64,000 nt of DNA, taken from positions 212,001 through 276,000 of the forward strand of contig JACEVL010000773.1 in NCBI GenBank assembly GCA_020284085.1. Direction: 5' to 3'. Every line of letters starts with the position of its first letter. Positions within the stretch are counted from its first letter, which is position 1. Under the pieces are notes generated by a model. It searched no databases and was not told where the DNA came from. It was given only the letters and a program-made list of their open reading frames with translations. This DNA is from Aporrectodea caliginosa. Its lineage: Eukaryota > Annelida > Clitellata > Crassiclitellata > Lumbricidae. Position numbers and translations under genes: made by a program. Of the stretch, positions 1 through 14,100 are shown piece after piece.

Positions 1-259
1 ACTGTGTATTATCAAGACATCTTGACCAATTTGTGCTTTTATAGCTCATAAAATTGTGGAATTTGCGTTTTGACAAATATAAAAGCATTAGTTCTAATTG
101 AATCAAATAATTTCTATAGAGCCATTAGCGTAATGCTTAAGATATCAATCGATGGCTGCTTTGAGTGGAATCGTGATAAAAAATTCTGAACAAAACAGAG
201 AATGAATTTGGAATCGATTATTAAGAGTTAATCTTAACATATGTTGTATTTGATTGAAG

Positions 260-3200
260 ACGACAATGGTAACAACACCTGGCCGGACATCTTGAAGTTT
301 TTGTTCGACTGTGCTAGTTCAACAAATGTCATGCTCAAAGAAAGTGGCCTCATCATTTTCAGGTATTTTTTTACGCCCCTAAACAGAACACAGATTAGCC
401 TCGATGATTGACTGACTGTCTGCACAACCTTGTTCTTTTTGAGCGGCGCTATATAAATGTTCGATTACAATTACAATTGTTCTAGTTGTGTGACACAATG
501 GGCAGATTAGTTGCACTGTTGCCACGATGCAACATGGAGACAGTCGTTTTGTAGGGACCTTGAGCTATGCCTGTGGACACAACTCTTGATGTTATTAAGT
601 GACATTTTGTCTTAGGTAATGATGCTACCTAAATACAGAATATGCTAAATAACGATAATATTTGCGTTTACAGTGCTTGCTTTATATATGTCAAAAGCAT
701 TCAAAAGACAGTGTAAATCATGCAGCCTAGTCAGAGATTCTACTAGGCCCACAATGGCTCAATCCAGATCCTTTTGTCTGTATAGGTCCCTCTCTGTAGA
801 ATGGACTTCCCACTTCTGTGTGTTCTACGATCCTCTCTAGTTGCTTCTCTGCCTCTCTCACCTTAAAACCGTCCTTTTCTCTTGGGGTACCTCACATTGG
901 GAGCGCTTCTGAAAGGCTGATGCTGTGAAAAGTGCTTTATCAATGAGCAGTTACAATATTTTTTGTCAAAGTCTGCTATATTGGTTACTGGAGCTAAAAT
1001 TGAATGTGTCTGTTTTTTTGTTATACCATAGCATTGTTCCTGGAATATTTGGCAACCAGCAGAGCCAATACATCTCCGTTATCAAGCAGATGCTGCATCA
1101 GTGCATAACTGATCAAGCTAATCAAAATGTAGGTGGCTCTTATTGATGTGATATTTGTGTCCTTAATCTCCTTTTTCGATTTGTGTTTATTCTGTTTTGA
1201 CTGTAGTTATTTTCTGCTTACCTTTGGCATTAGTTCTTGCTATCTTTTTGGTTGAGATTGTTCTTTCTGCAGTGCTCAGGATGCTGTAAAATGTTATATT
1301 TGTGTTGCTTCTGGAAAACTTGTAAGTTACAGAATTCGGGGAATTTCAGAAGTGTCTGGAAAGTCAGGGAATTTTAAAACAATAAATGAATGGGAACCCT
1401 GAATAAGTATAATATTGATGCTTATCTTGGAGTGGGTCTGATTTGTATTTCAGGTGCGTTTCACAGCCACTCGAGCAGCTGTGTCTTTTATCCTTGCAAA
1501 TGAGGATGATAACAACACCTTGGCGCACATGAAAGATCTTTTACCATTCATCATTCAGGTATCATGATCTGCAGCTTTTGGCTTTCTTCATTTACGTAAT
1601 CTGTGCCTATTATGCATCATCGTTTAAATACATCTAACCTTTACAGTTCACTATATTATGTTAATGACTCTATATTATGTTAATGACTCAGCTTTCATAA
1701 CACTTACTCAGATGATGTGTTCAATTAATGGAAACAGTTGCATCTTTTGTACTTTTGACTCAGACGAATAATCAACTACTGTCATTATCCAGGTTAGAAC
1801 ACCACATTTTCTACAGTAATTCAAACAGTAATGGAGGTACTTAATTGTTTCACCTTTGGATTAAATTTGCGTTATATGTTGTTACTGACAGTGTGTGGTG
1901 GAGAGTATTAACATCGATGATGACTCCCTTCTGAAGAGTCTTATTGATCTCGCAGAAAGCACTCCCAAATTCCTCCGGCCACAACTGGAAAACATTTTCA
2001 ACTTTGTTCTAACGGTAAGAGTTACTTTTACTGCACAATTATTCAATGATAAAATTCTATAATAAAAATTATTTATAATTATATGTGTTTAATATGTATT
2101 CATTTTTGATAAATTCCAGCTTTGGGTGTTGAGTCAAAGGACTGCTTATGATTTCTGACTTTATTTTTACTATCGATAATGGCATTTTCTGCAAACAAAT
2201 TGAGTTATGTATCTAATTTTAACTGATGGGTTTTGGGCATCAGATGACCATGATGCTAAATCATAGCGATGTGGTTGTGATTGCAGGTGTTGAGTGATAA
2301 GAACATCTCTGATCAGTTGCGTCAGCTGGCTCTCGAGGTTGTTGTTACCTTGGCCGAATCAACACCGGCGGTGATTAGAAAGCAGGCAAAATTTGTCACT
2401 CTGCTGAGTAGGTTGCCTTAATTTATAGTTTCATATAATTGTAATTATAATTTTACACTTATAAGGTGCCACTTTAAGAAAAAACTCATCAGTGACGCTC
2501 CCGATCTGAACCAGGGAAATTACTGTCGAATAATACAGACTTCAGGCACTTGCAAAACTGTGGAGGGACAAACCGAGGAGCTTGAGCTGCAGCTGTCGAA
2601 AGGTAGATTCCAGCTGGTGGTGGACCCTACAAAGGCAAAGCTGGACTGAGCTGTAGCAGTATGCATATTAGGGACAGTTAACAGCCCATGGGCAGCTGAC
2701 CGAATTTGTCTAACTTTTTGCTGAGGTTTAGGTGTGAAGGAATTGATGAACATGAATAGTGGCAAACAGTATAATATGTTATTTGTTTAAGTGTTCATTT
2801 ATCATCTTTAATGAGCCTCTCAGTCATTAAGTTCTGTTTGTTTGCTGCCATCCTTCCCAGACAAATTAGTTGCCTTTTGACAAGAAAAATTTCATAATTT
2901 TGTCTAGCTGTTCTCAGATGAGAACAGAAGTAAAATTACCACACCATATACTGTATGCCAGTTTTTTATTTCTTAATTTAGGAAATTGCATAGTTTAACT
3001 TTAAAACTCACAGTTTTATAATTTGCTTAGCTATAAATGTAAAAATAAAGATTTATGATCTTGATTAGTGATGTTTAGTGATGATAATTGGGAAACCTGA
3101 GCCTTCAATATATTTATCTTGTCAAAGTTTTATCTCTCTTACTTTATTGTGTATGAACATCTAAGTTGGCACACAGTCCATCGTTACTGAGGGCATTGTC

Positions 3201-5169
3201 ATAAATTGAAACTCGTCCAGCTCAGCTCTCAGAGACATAGTTTAGTAGAGTATGAGTTGATTGCCTTATTGGTGCCATTCGTAACTTTAAATTTCTGCTG
3301 AGTATCATCTGAATTATTTGGATTGTAGTTCCACAGGTTCTCGGGATGATGGTAGAGTTAGGTGATGACTCGTTATGGATGTCATCTGAAGATGCAGATG
3401 ACGAAGATAACGAGAGGTATAGACTTTAACTTTTTTAATATGTGTAAATTTTTTGTATGATACAGGTGATTGTCAGATGAAGAATTTTCTACTTGATTCG
3501 AAGAAGTTGATCTTAACATAATAGTTTACACTGGCCAATGTTTTTTGAGTTTACTACTGAAAAATATAGGAAAGACTTTGTGACTTTTGATGTGAAATCG
3601 TGGTTGTTTATAACAGAGGATCAGTACTGTCTATTCTTTATGAATATTATAATCTGGTTGATTGTGTGACTAAGTGACTAAGGTAATAAAAAATTATTAT
3701 TTGCTTGGGATTTTTGTTAACTTGAAGTTTTGTTGCAAAAATTGCCATTTACTTCCCAGCAGACGTTTGTACCAGAAACTCATGAAGACAAAAAGTCTTT
3801 CATGCATGATTAAATATAAAATATATACATTTTATATCTTATAAAGTTTTCTTTATGTTTTCTTTCCATTAGTAATTCGGTTGCAGCAGAGAGTGCATTA
3901 GATCGCTTGTCAGTTGTGCTTGGAGGAAAGACAATGTTGCCACACATTACAACAAATATACCGCCAATGCTACAGAGCAGTGAGTTAAACCAAATCCATT
4001 CAATCTGTTATGGATCATAACTTTTTAATATAAAATAATTGTAAGAATGTGAACAGAATCTACACAACACGTTGGACATCACTTGTTCCATGTTCAGAGT
4101 GCTTTTGAGAGATCCCTCTAAAGTCCACATACATATATACATACATAAGACAAGTTGTCAACACACACTGTCTCTTGCAGCAAGCAGTACAAGTGGTAGC
4201 TGCAAAGTAAGCAGAAAGTCCTGCTGTCCACTGGACCTGTGTCTGTGCCTTGGCCCATTGCTGACTCGAGGGCCAAAGAAGAGGAAGTGAGCACCTGCCC
4301 TACGTTCTGCATGGTTCAAGGGAGCTTTTACAGATCGGTAAATGTACCACGAGGGAGATGGGTGGCTCCTGACACCCAAGACACGCAGCCAAATACCGAA
4401 TTCGTTACTGTTACGCCATCATACGACAGTAGTTTTTGGGGAAAGTCTTTGGAAAACAGAAGTCTCCATCAGGTGAATTGTTCTGACTTGAGCATATGTG
4501 GTTTTTGTTTAGGTGAGTATCAGTGTAGACATGCAGCACTGATGGCCATATCTGCATGTGGTGAGGGCTGCCATATTCAAATGGAGTCGATACTTGAGAA
4601 TATCATAGATGCTGTCCTACCATTCCTACAAGATGTAGTAAGTTCATTTTCATTGTAGTTTCACAGTTCTTCCAGTAATTGTCCTAACTGTTGATGCAGT
4701 AAGTAAGTTCATTTTCATTGTAATTTCACAGGTTTTCCAGTAATTTTCCTAGCTGTTGATGTAGAAGACATATGTTTCTTTAGTTTTGCAAGTTACATAA
4801 AAAATGTAACAGAATTGTATAATTCACTTTGTGCTATCTGTTTGGCTTTGAAACACACAGGAATCTTGTAATGCACTGAAAGCTCATCCTTTGATAATTT
4901 TAACACAGTGTTTACATGGTGGGATAAGGATAACATCGGTATGATTGGCTTTCGTTACAGTAGTGCATCTTTGCAGGAAGTAATAGCTGCGTAGCTGAAA
5001 ACCACACGCGAATGTTATTTATTTGTATTTAGACAGCTGGGCATTTATTTTATTTAAAAATTGGTTATTTTATTTTCAGCATCCTCGAGTTCGTTATGCT
5101 GCTTGCAATGCCACTGGTCAGCTGTCTTCAGACTTTGGACCAGGCCTGCAAAAGAAATTTCATGGAAAG
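260..5169 (+). CDS. IPO5: IPO5 exon block 1 (9 exons): N-terminal and central HEAT repeats with acidic loop
   Basis: Exons: 260-362, 1032-1128, 1454-1558, 1892-2014, 2287-2407, 3329-3416, 3873-3979, 4513-4637, 5080-5169. Recognisable conserved stretches are [13 protein letters not shown] (exon 1), PGIFGNQQ (exon 2), FILANED (exon 3), [14 protein letters not shown] and KFLRP (exon 4), [13 protein letters not shown] (exon 5), the acidic loop [11 protein letters not shown] after LGMMVEL (exon 6), AAESALDRL and LGGK (exon 7), GEGCHIQME and FLQD (exon 8), [14 protein letters not shown] (exon 9). The donor of exon 8 is a GTAGTAAGT tandem; 4638 is preferred over 4635 because it keeps the human spacing FLQD-x-HPRV and is the stronger consensus. 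Confidence 0.95.
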
Positions 5170-8100
5170 GTGGGCATTGTGGAAAAACTATTAAAACCGT
5201 GAAAATTTTTCACGTTTATTTACAGGAATTTTTATGCTATTTACATGGTCCTTTCTGGATCGCATTTACACTGCAAACAACTCATCCCATCATTTCTAGT
5301 GTACTGTTTTAAAATTTTCCAGATTGTACCTGCGTTGCTGGCTGTCATGGATCGAAACTACGATGTACCTAGAGTGCAAGCACATGCAGGAGCAGCACTA
5401 GTCAACTTCAGTGAGGTCTGCCCAAAGAACATTCTGACATTGTATCTCGATGCAATCATGGTTACACTTGAACAAGTCCTTACAGCAAAGTTCAAAGAGG
5501 TTTGTATCTAAATTCTTACGAGTCTGTTGACTGCTTGCATAAATATCTTGAATGGTTGACACGTTGTATGTAGGCTTACTGCTGAATATCCAGGCACACT
5601 GAATATATGAAAATAACAATGCTGAAGTTAATTTCCTTAGTGTTTTGCAGAAGGAATTGTAATTGTACACCATCTGAAGTCTTGCTAGGCAAAACAAAGT
5701 CATGAAAAGTCTTTTGTTTTTTCAGTTGGTTGAAAAAGGAACAAAGTTAGTACTGGAACAAGTGGTTACAACTCTTGCTTCAGTTGCTGACACGGCTGAG
5801 GAGAAATTTGAGCAGTACTACAACAGGTGAGCTTGGAAGATTTTTGTATTGTTGTTCTGGGAACAGCTTCATAGAAGGGAAGATCAGGTGGTTGCCTGGG
5901 GTCTCTGCTTCACTATGGTCCCCTATAAAACGTCATTATGAATGGTTTCAAGTAATAGTATCAGCTAATGTAAGTTGTAGTTAAACAGTGCATGACCTAC
6001 GGGATGTAGTTTTTTAACAGAAGTGTAATCTGGGTTTTTCCCAATGGACTAATAAATTATGCTGGTTCTGCTGTTAACATGACTTCCTTTCATACAGATT
6101 AATCATGTGAAATGTGTGCATGATGCTAATTAATAAATCAGAAACGTAGCATTTTAAAATTAGTTTTATTACTTGATTATGTATTTCTACCAGTGGCTGG
6201 ACTTGAATATGTTTGATTTGTATAAGTTTGATTGAAGTTTATTTGATTTATTTTAATAATTAATGGTAAATTGACCTTTTACTTGTTGATTTAGATTTAT
6301 GCCATGTCTCAAGTACATAGTCCAAAATGCAACGGACAAAGAACTTCGCATGTTGCGTGGAAAAACAATCGAATGCATTTCACTCATTGGATTGGCAGTC
6401 GGCAGAGATAAGGTACAACACAGTTTTAAATTACTTTTTAAAGTTATTCCAAAACTGTCAGTTACAACCTTCATGCACCAGTGAGCAAACTTACTGGCTG
6501 CTGATCAAATATTTCAGTACAGGTGCAGGTTTTATTTCTAGCGGTATGCTGTTACGTCGTAACAGTTTCAGTGAGATTCAATGACTTGGCATACGCAATG
6601 AGTGAATTATTACTATGCATTTATTGAGCGCCACTATCTATGAACTCAGCATCAGTTGTTGACACTAATCGTGAGTGCATGAACAAACTTTGTTCCTTTT
6701 TCAACCAACTTCCCTACAAAGTAACTGTTCAATGGGGGAGCCCTTACTCTTGCATTAGAGGGCGAGTGCTAGATAATCAGTCATCTACTGTGTATAATGA
6801 AATAGCATAAATAAAAATCTTGAACTGGTGCAGGTAAAGTATTTCTGTGAAGTGTCTTGTGTTTTGCTAAAGTATGTGTGGTTGGATTTTTGTTTGATAG
6901 TTCATGCAGGACTGTAGCGATGTGATGCAGTTGTTGCTGAAGACTCAGACGGATTGGCAAGACCTTCCGGAAGATGACCCTCAGGTTAGTCTGATATGCC
7001 GACTTTTAAACACTGTTATGTGTTATCTGTTGCTGTCTGTGTGAGTTTTAAAATTCGTATCTTTCAATTCTAAAGAGATGCATTTAAAGCTGAATATGGC
7101 TCTTGTGCTATTTCTGGTGGTAAAGTTTTTCTGACTTGTATCAAATTTAGACCCGTTGGACAGATCTGCAAGTACGGGCTGTAATTTCGCTTCAAATTAA
7201 CCTTGCATTGCTACTTTGCGTATTGCTATGATGGCAGTATAGTAGGGACTTGGGTAATATGCATGCAGACCTTGTTTGTTAAGCAATAGTCATCGTTGGT
7301 TCTGAATTTCTTATGTATTGTTATTGCCTGTTCACTTCATACTGATGAATGTAATAGTGAGGTATTTGTTGTATTTATATCTATCAAATCAGTCTTATTG
7401 TTTTGCTGTTTTCTGGTGAATTTAAATTAACTAAAAGTACATTTATGTTAGTTATAAATGGCATATGGTTATTAATTAACGTCTTCTTGTTGTACTTCTG
7501 TTTTTTTGCATTATTAGATTTAGTTGTTTGTTATTCCAATGACTGTTTTCTTCTTTCAGCTCTCCTACATGATTTCTGCCTGGGCCCGAATTTGCAAGCT
7601 GATGGGAAAAGATTTTGAGCAATACCTACCCCTGGTCATTGGCCCTGTCTTAAAGGCAGCAGCCATCAAGCCAGAAGTGGCACTTCTTGACAGTAAGTGT
7701 GCCGCAGATTGTCCTCATTATTTTTTAAACAGAAAATACACAACAGTAGTGCTAGACATTTGATTGACGTAATCATGTTTGTTGTTGACCAGCAGAAATG
7801 GCACAACACATTTTGTTACAGGTGACAGTTTATGTTGCCCACTTTCTTTACATGTCTTGTTTGTACCAGCTTCATCACAGAGCGAAATTTATCATTCAAG
7901 TCTGGAGTGTCCTAGCAGACGTGTTATTTTCAAAATTTTTGAATCTGCCAGAAATTCTTTGGGCTTCACTGTATTAAATAGTCAATAGATCTTGCCTGTC
8001 AGTTTTATATTTTGATATTTTATTTGTGAGTTTAAACTTGTGAACAACTTCCAAATTTCCTGTTTAGGCGATGATATGAAAGTTATGGAGAACGACAATG

Positions 8101-11100
8101 AGTGGCATTTCGTTACCCTTGGCGACCAGGTAATTTAACTAAATTCTATTGCTCACATGTAATATAATGGAATTTCCTTTGTATGATGTCACAAGATAGT
8201 CTGATTCGGCTTGACCTCCCCGGATTTTGACCTGGCACCGAAACGAACAGAGGAGTTTGGCTATTGTGGACTTGATTTGATATTAGCGCCAGCGAATAAG
8301 CTGGTCTCCCTGACGTGGCTTTTGTGGGTGCTGAGAAATTTTTGAAGATTTACATTACGTTACACACATATTTTGCAGGATGTATCCATTCATTGGATGA
8401 TGGGATCTTTTAACTGAAGCACAGCCAGCAAAAAACTGGACAGGGCTTGCTTATCTGCTGCATAGAAATATTAAGAGTTGGTTCTACTGTCAAAAAGTTA
8501 AACGTAGAGTTGGTTCTACGTTCAAAAAGTTAAACTTAGTAACGTGAGTAAAATCTGTGTTTGTACCATTTGGCAGCCAAATCTTTGTTCATTTGATCAT
8601 GAAATAACTCCAGAATTGAATTAATTAAAATGTTAATATGCAAACTGAAACATAAATTAATTGTATTGAATAAATATCCTGATTTGCAGCAAAGCTTTGG
8701 CATCCGTACATCTGGTCTGGAGGAGAAGGCAACAGCTTGTCAGATGCTTGTATGCTATGCTCGTGAGCTCAAGGAAGGATTTGCCGAGTACACAGAACAG
8801 GTCGTCAAGATCATGGTTGCGCACCTGAAGTTCTACTTTCATGATGGTAAATCTGAAGTCAAGAGATTCCTGTATTTCTTACTTGTAATAAAGTAATCAT
8901 CATTTGAAACTTGCTTTAAAATCTGTCCATGGATGCATTATCAAAATCTAAAAATGATTTATATATGTATGGTAATGTAATTACTTACTTATTTTGATGA
9001 TCAGCAAAGATCCTATTGGTGTTTAAGAATCTGTCATACTGAAATGCAAGGAGAACACTCTGGCAATCAGAAAAACTTTTTGTGCAGCTTTATTAGCTTA
9101 ACAACAGAATATACATTTTAAATGATGAAATGGTGCTTGAACCCTGTGAAAACTGATGCTTCAGTAATCTTACCATTGTATTACCACTTCTCAATACAAT
9201 ATGCAGTCTGTGTGTAATCTAAGGCTTTTGCACTGCTTACACCCTTTGTCTTTTACATTATCAGGTGTTCGAATGGCAGCTGCTGAGAGCCTGCCCTACC
9301 TTCTGGAATGTGCACGCATCCGTGGCCCTGAATACCTATCGAACATGTGGCAATTCATCTGCCCAGAGCTGCTCAAGGCTGTGGATGCAGAGCCAGAGCT
9401 TGATGTCAAGGCAGAACACCTGTATGCAGTATCACAGGTGAAAATAAATTGATATAAAATGCTTATCAGTACTTGAAATAAAACTAATGGATTCAAGTTG
9501 GTCAGGTTGACTGTTAGTATTTTGTGCCGAGTGTTGCGGTCGTTCTTATTGCTCTCATTTGTTTTCTCATTTTCATTGCTTGTCTTTCTCTTTGACATAA
9601 AGTTACACACAAACTAGAAGTTTTTGGTAATTAGTTTCATGACATAATAGTGTTAAAATAATATTACGGTTTGATAATTATGGCTAGATGTAATTCATCC
9701 TTTAATAGTGATTGCTGTGTTAAATTTTTTAATTTTTACTTTTAAATATTGAATTATTCAACTTGAAACTTTATTGATTATAATTTTAGAGGTATAATCA
9801 TTTCTACTGAAGAAACACAAGTAAATAATGGTTTCTTCGTTTATGCAGTGTGTTGAACAGATGGGCGTTGGATGTTTTACTGAGGAACAGATGACGGAAC
9901 TTATTCAGTTGCTGAATAAGACGCTGACTGATTATTTTGAGCGCCAAGTGGCCAGGCAGGGTAAGTCTTCTTTGTCTCATGTTGCATGTAATGGATCCTT
10001 TTCTTGTTGTAATTTGGGCTCTTCATATGTTTTACTTACCCGGAAGTCCTTCCTATGCTGATCTGCAATTTGGTTAGGCAGTGCAGCGTATGCACTCATC
10101 CCTATCCATGGCAAGGTTTCATGCTTCATCCCACAACATCTCCTGATATATAAGATCATCTGTAATGGCCACTGGTCTGTTCTTTCTGGGTCTTCTCTTG
10201 TTTTCCCGCTCAGAGGTCCAGTTCATCTCTGTCAATTTGAACCACTTGTGCCCTCTATGTCAGTCTCTGCTTCCGGATTATGTTCTTTTGTCCTCATATT
10301 TGACTTGTATTTTAGCCATTTAACGACGAGCCGCTTATGGTTTCCCATACATTTTAGTACACGCTCGTCATTAAAGGGTTAAAGTTTGCAGCTATCTTAA
10401 GGCTTGTCCTATCATTTCCGTTTCTCTTCAGTTTACATACAGTTTTTATCAGTTGAGGCTGTTTTGGCTTTATGTGTGTTTGAAAGTATGATAATCATTT
10501 ACAGAAATGTTTTGCATTACAATGCATCTATTATTAGATTGCAATCTTTTAGTTTATTAAGTTTAGGGTGCTTGATAGTCTAGCAGGTTGTGTGCTGGAC
10601 TGTCAACTGGGAAGTCAAGATTGAAATCGAGCCAAGGCAGAAATTTGCTTTGAGATATTGGCTCCGCTTGCACCCATAGGTTGAAAACTCGGCTATAATG
10701 AGTACAGTTTAAAACTTCAGTATGAAGTGCTTCAATTATCTTTACTATTGAGGTATTATCATTTTTCTTACTGGAGGTTGTGCAAAATGGTTTTGATGTG
10801 TGTACAGATTTCTGTGAAGGAAAGTTATTGTTGTCATCACACTAATCGAGTTTGCTTATGTTACAGAACAAAGGAAAGATGAAGACTATGATGAAGTTGT
10901 TGAAGAAAATCTTGAAAATGAGGTCAGTAAGAAGGCATATATTGTAATTTCTAAGAAGGCAGAATTTGAATTGCTGACAGTGTTGACTTGTTTTGAATTG
11001 TTTTGAAGTGCATGCGGCTTGAAGGCAAGATTGTCGATGAGGTTGTAATGTGTCTTCTAATACAATGCAACTGTATTTGATATTGTCCTCCTTCCAAAGT

Positions 11101-14100
11101 TCAGAAGTGCACATGACCATACGACAGAACATTGATGGTGCAGAGCAATAATTGTGAGTGAAGAACTTGCTCTAGGTTCCTGTGCAGTAACTGCCTCGGG
11201 CAAAACTCATACTCTGTGCATTACAGGCCCAGCGCCCTAATAAATCAGCCAGTGTGCCAGCCCTTTTTTGCAGGTGTTTATCCATTCATTTGCTCATGTT
11301 TGTGCCTCAGAGTTTCATTCTGTGTGAAGTGTAACTTCTTTTACAAAACAATGTCTAAATGGTTGTTGCAGAATGACCAAGATGTCTATCTGCTGAGTAA
11401 AGTGTCTGATGTAATGCACGCTCTGTTTGGCAACTACAAAGAAGCTACACTCTCGCTGTTTGATCAGATGCTGCCAAATTTTGTGAAGCTCCTAGTAAGT
11501 ATCATTTAAAAATAATGCTGCATGTATAGTTTTTTAACTTGCTTTAAGGTTGCTGCTGTTATCTGAAGCAAGTAAGTAAGTAAGTATGGCTTTATTAGCC
11601 ATTTGCAAACGCACAATGGGACAACAGTTATGCAATGATAATTGTAAAACATAGAAGTAATAATATTGATAATAATAATGCGTAACAAGCTAAATGCAGG
11701 TGGAAGATAATTAAAAATTGTAAAGCATCCTGGTGATAAATCCCTTCCTAGTAAGGGGGTCAGATTGCGGAATGATACGATTGTGCGAACGAGGTCTTAG
11801 GGAGTATCCGGTTTCGCGGATAGGAGGGAGTAATCCGTGTAGGACATGCCCAGGATCCGACAAAACCGCGGAGAAGAGAGCTGCGTCTGCTTTGGCACAC
11901 AGCTCTTCAATTGAAGGTGTACAAGTAGGTAGATATCCCTGGCGTATAAGCTTCCTAATCAGTGCAGTCATGCGTTCTCTCTCCCCAACAGTTGTAAATC
12001 CCCACCAAGAAGGGGAGGCGTACAGGAGTTGAGCAAGTGTGGTGGAGCGCGCAACGTCGTGAAGGCGGTTACCAGTGAGACCATGGGCCACAAGAACTCT
12101 CAGAGCAAAAAAGGATTGCTTAGCTTTGATGCAAATTTTATTGACATGTGAGGAGAAGCCAATTCGTTCTGAAAGGGTTACTCCCAGAATTTTAATTTCA
12201 TTTACACGTTCGATCCCCTCAATTGGCGGGATGGTTTCATGTATTTTGGTGCGGGGTCGCCTGATAATAATTTCGCAGGACTTGCCAGGATTAAGGCGTA
12301 GGTTGCTGTTTTTAGCCCATAGAGCTATATGGTCAAGTTCTGAGTCGGTGGTAGCTATGTTAGATGCTGGAATGATCAAATAGCAATCATCAGCATATTT
12401 GAATAATCGGTTTCCAGGATGAAGGAGTTTTAGGCCGGAGATTGTAGTCAAAAAGCAGAGTAGCATAAAGCATATCCAAAATAAGGTTTTGGAGATATTT
12501 AGTATGGAATGCAATGGAGATCCTGCCTGTGTCCTCTTCATCAAAAAAGGTGATAAATAAGACTGTCAAAATATTGTCGGCTGTGTTTATTTAGGAACCT
12601 GTTGTTTGTTTTCATGACTCGTATTGATAGCCATGAAATGTTGATCATTACATGATTTATGAATAGAAGTGATTTAAGATGCATAGAAATAAAAACATAT
12701 TTACATAAGAAATATACATATGTATAATATTTTAGAAATATGCATAATTTAAAAAATGGCACATGCTAGATACGTCAATTCCTCTATGTTGTTTTAGAGT
12801 CATGAGCGCATTTGGCAAGAGCGTCAGTGGGCATTGTGTGTCTTTGATGATCTACTTGAATTCACTGGACATGTAAGTCTACAAAGCAATTATCTTTCTT
12901 GGAAATTTGAAAACTTTTCTTGTAAACAATTCCCATTTGTGCAGAATTTTCCGAAATTTTCCTCTTTTCAAAACCAACCTGTTCTATGAATATGATTTAG
13001 ACTGTGTGATGGGAACAATGACATCGGCTTTGACCTGGGTTCAGAGTTGATTTCTAAATTACAAACTGAAGTTAATTTGTGACTGGTGATATTCTGTAGA
13101 CATTTTTCTCAAGGCTGCATTGTTGTTTTCACATTTGTGGCGATTTTGTGAAGTCAGTAATGGCTATGAGAGCGGCAGAGGTAGATCCAGATGGCCTGAA
13201 GGCGAATTGGCCAGCAAATGGACGGTTCAGGTCGTGATTGGTGAGGATGGGATAGATTAGTTAATCTTTGAGTAAATCATCCGTACAACAAATGTCTGAC
13301 AAGTTAGAATGTCTGGTGGCAGGTATAATTCTGTTGTGGACTTGGGGACGCACTGAATAGATAGTAGGTTTGACGGGGAGTGGCAGCCTATGCAAGATGT
13401 GTGCAGTATCATTAATGATGGCTGAAAAAGACGTGAGTCGACGTTTTGGCATAGTTGTTCAAAGCTTGGGTTGGAGTCGAGGAGATATTGCAACTCCGAG
13501 AGTCGAGAGAGACCTTAGTCAATAGTCATCTTTAAATGGTTTTTTCTTTAGCTATTATATTATTGTTATTATATTATTTTTTCTTTAGCTAATATATTAT
13601 TATATTATTTTTCTTTAGCTGTCGATGTCCTACCAACAGTACTTCCTTCAGCCGATGCTTCAGAGTGTCACTGATAAACAGCCGGAGATTCGCCAGGCCG
13701 CATCCTACGGCCTTGGGATCATGGCTCAGTTTGGTGGAAATGGCTATGCCCAAGTCTGTGCAGGTCTGTCTAAATAATGTTTCTCTGTCCCAGGCAGTTA
13801 GGTAATTGATCATTTTTGCAGAACCAGGACTGTAAATCAACACAGGGTGGTGACAATTGCAATATCTTAATGTGATGTAAGTCGGGAAAATTCAAAACCA
13901 CTTTTTATTACCAAAGAAAGCATGGAAACTGGTTAGAAACTAAGTTAGAGAGATGATCAGAGCATTCTGCTTTTGTCAAATTGTTCGTATTGTGTGATGA
14001 AGTATGGGATTTAGGATTTAGACTGATGGTGTTTTGGAAGATTGGTACAGAATAAATTGGTGAAGAAAAAATTAGGTATGAAAAATGAAATATGTTATTC

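Noticed and set aside
1652..1689. 19-bp tandem duplication in an IPO5 intron
   Set aside because: Real (tatattatgttaatgactc twice), but a simple local duplication without further significance; a similar 32-bp one is at 8474-8537.
4239..4658. 139-codon open frame as a separate gene
   Set aside because: Its second part is the IPO5 exon 4513-4637 in the correct frame; the first part is intron without similarity to IPO5 or any family I know.
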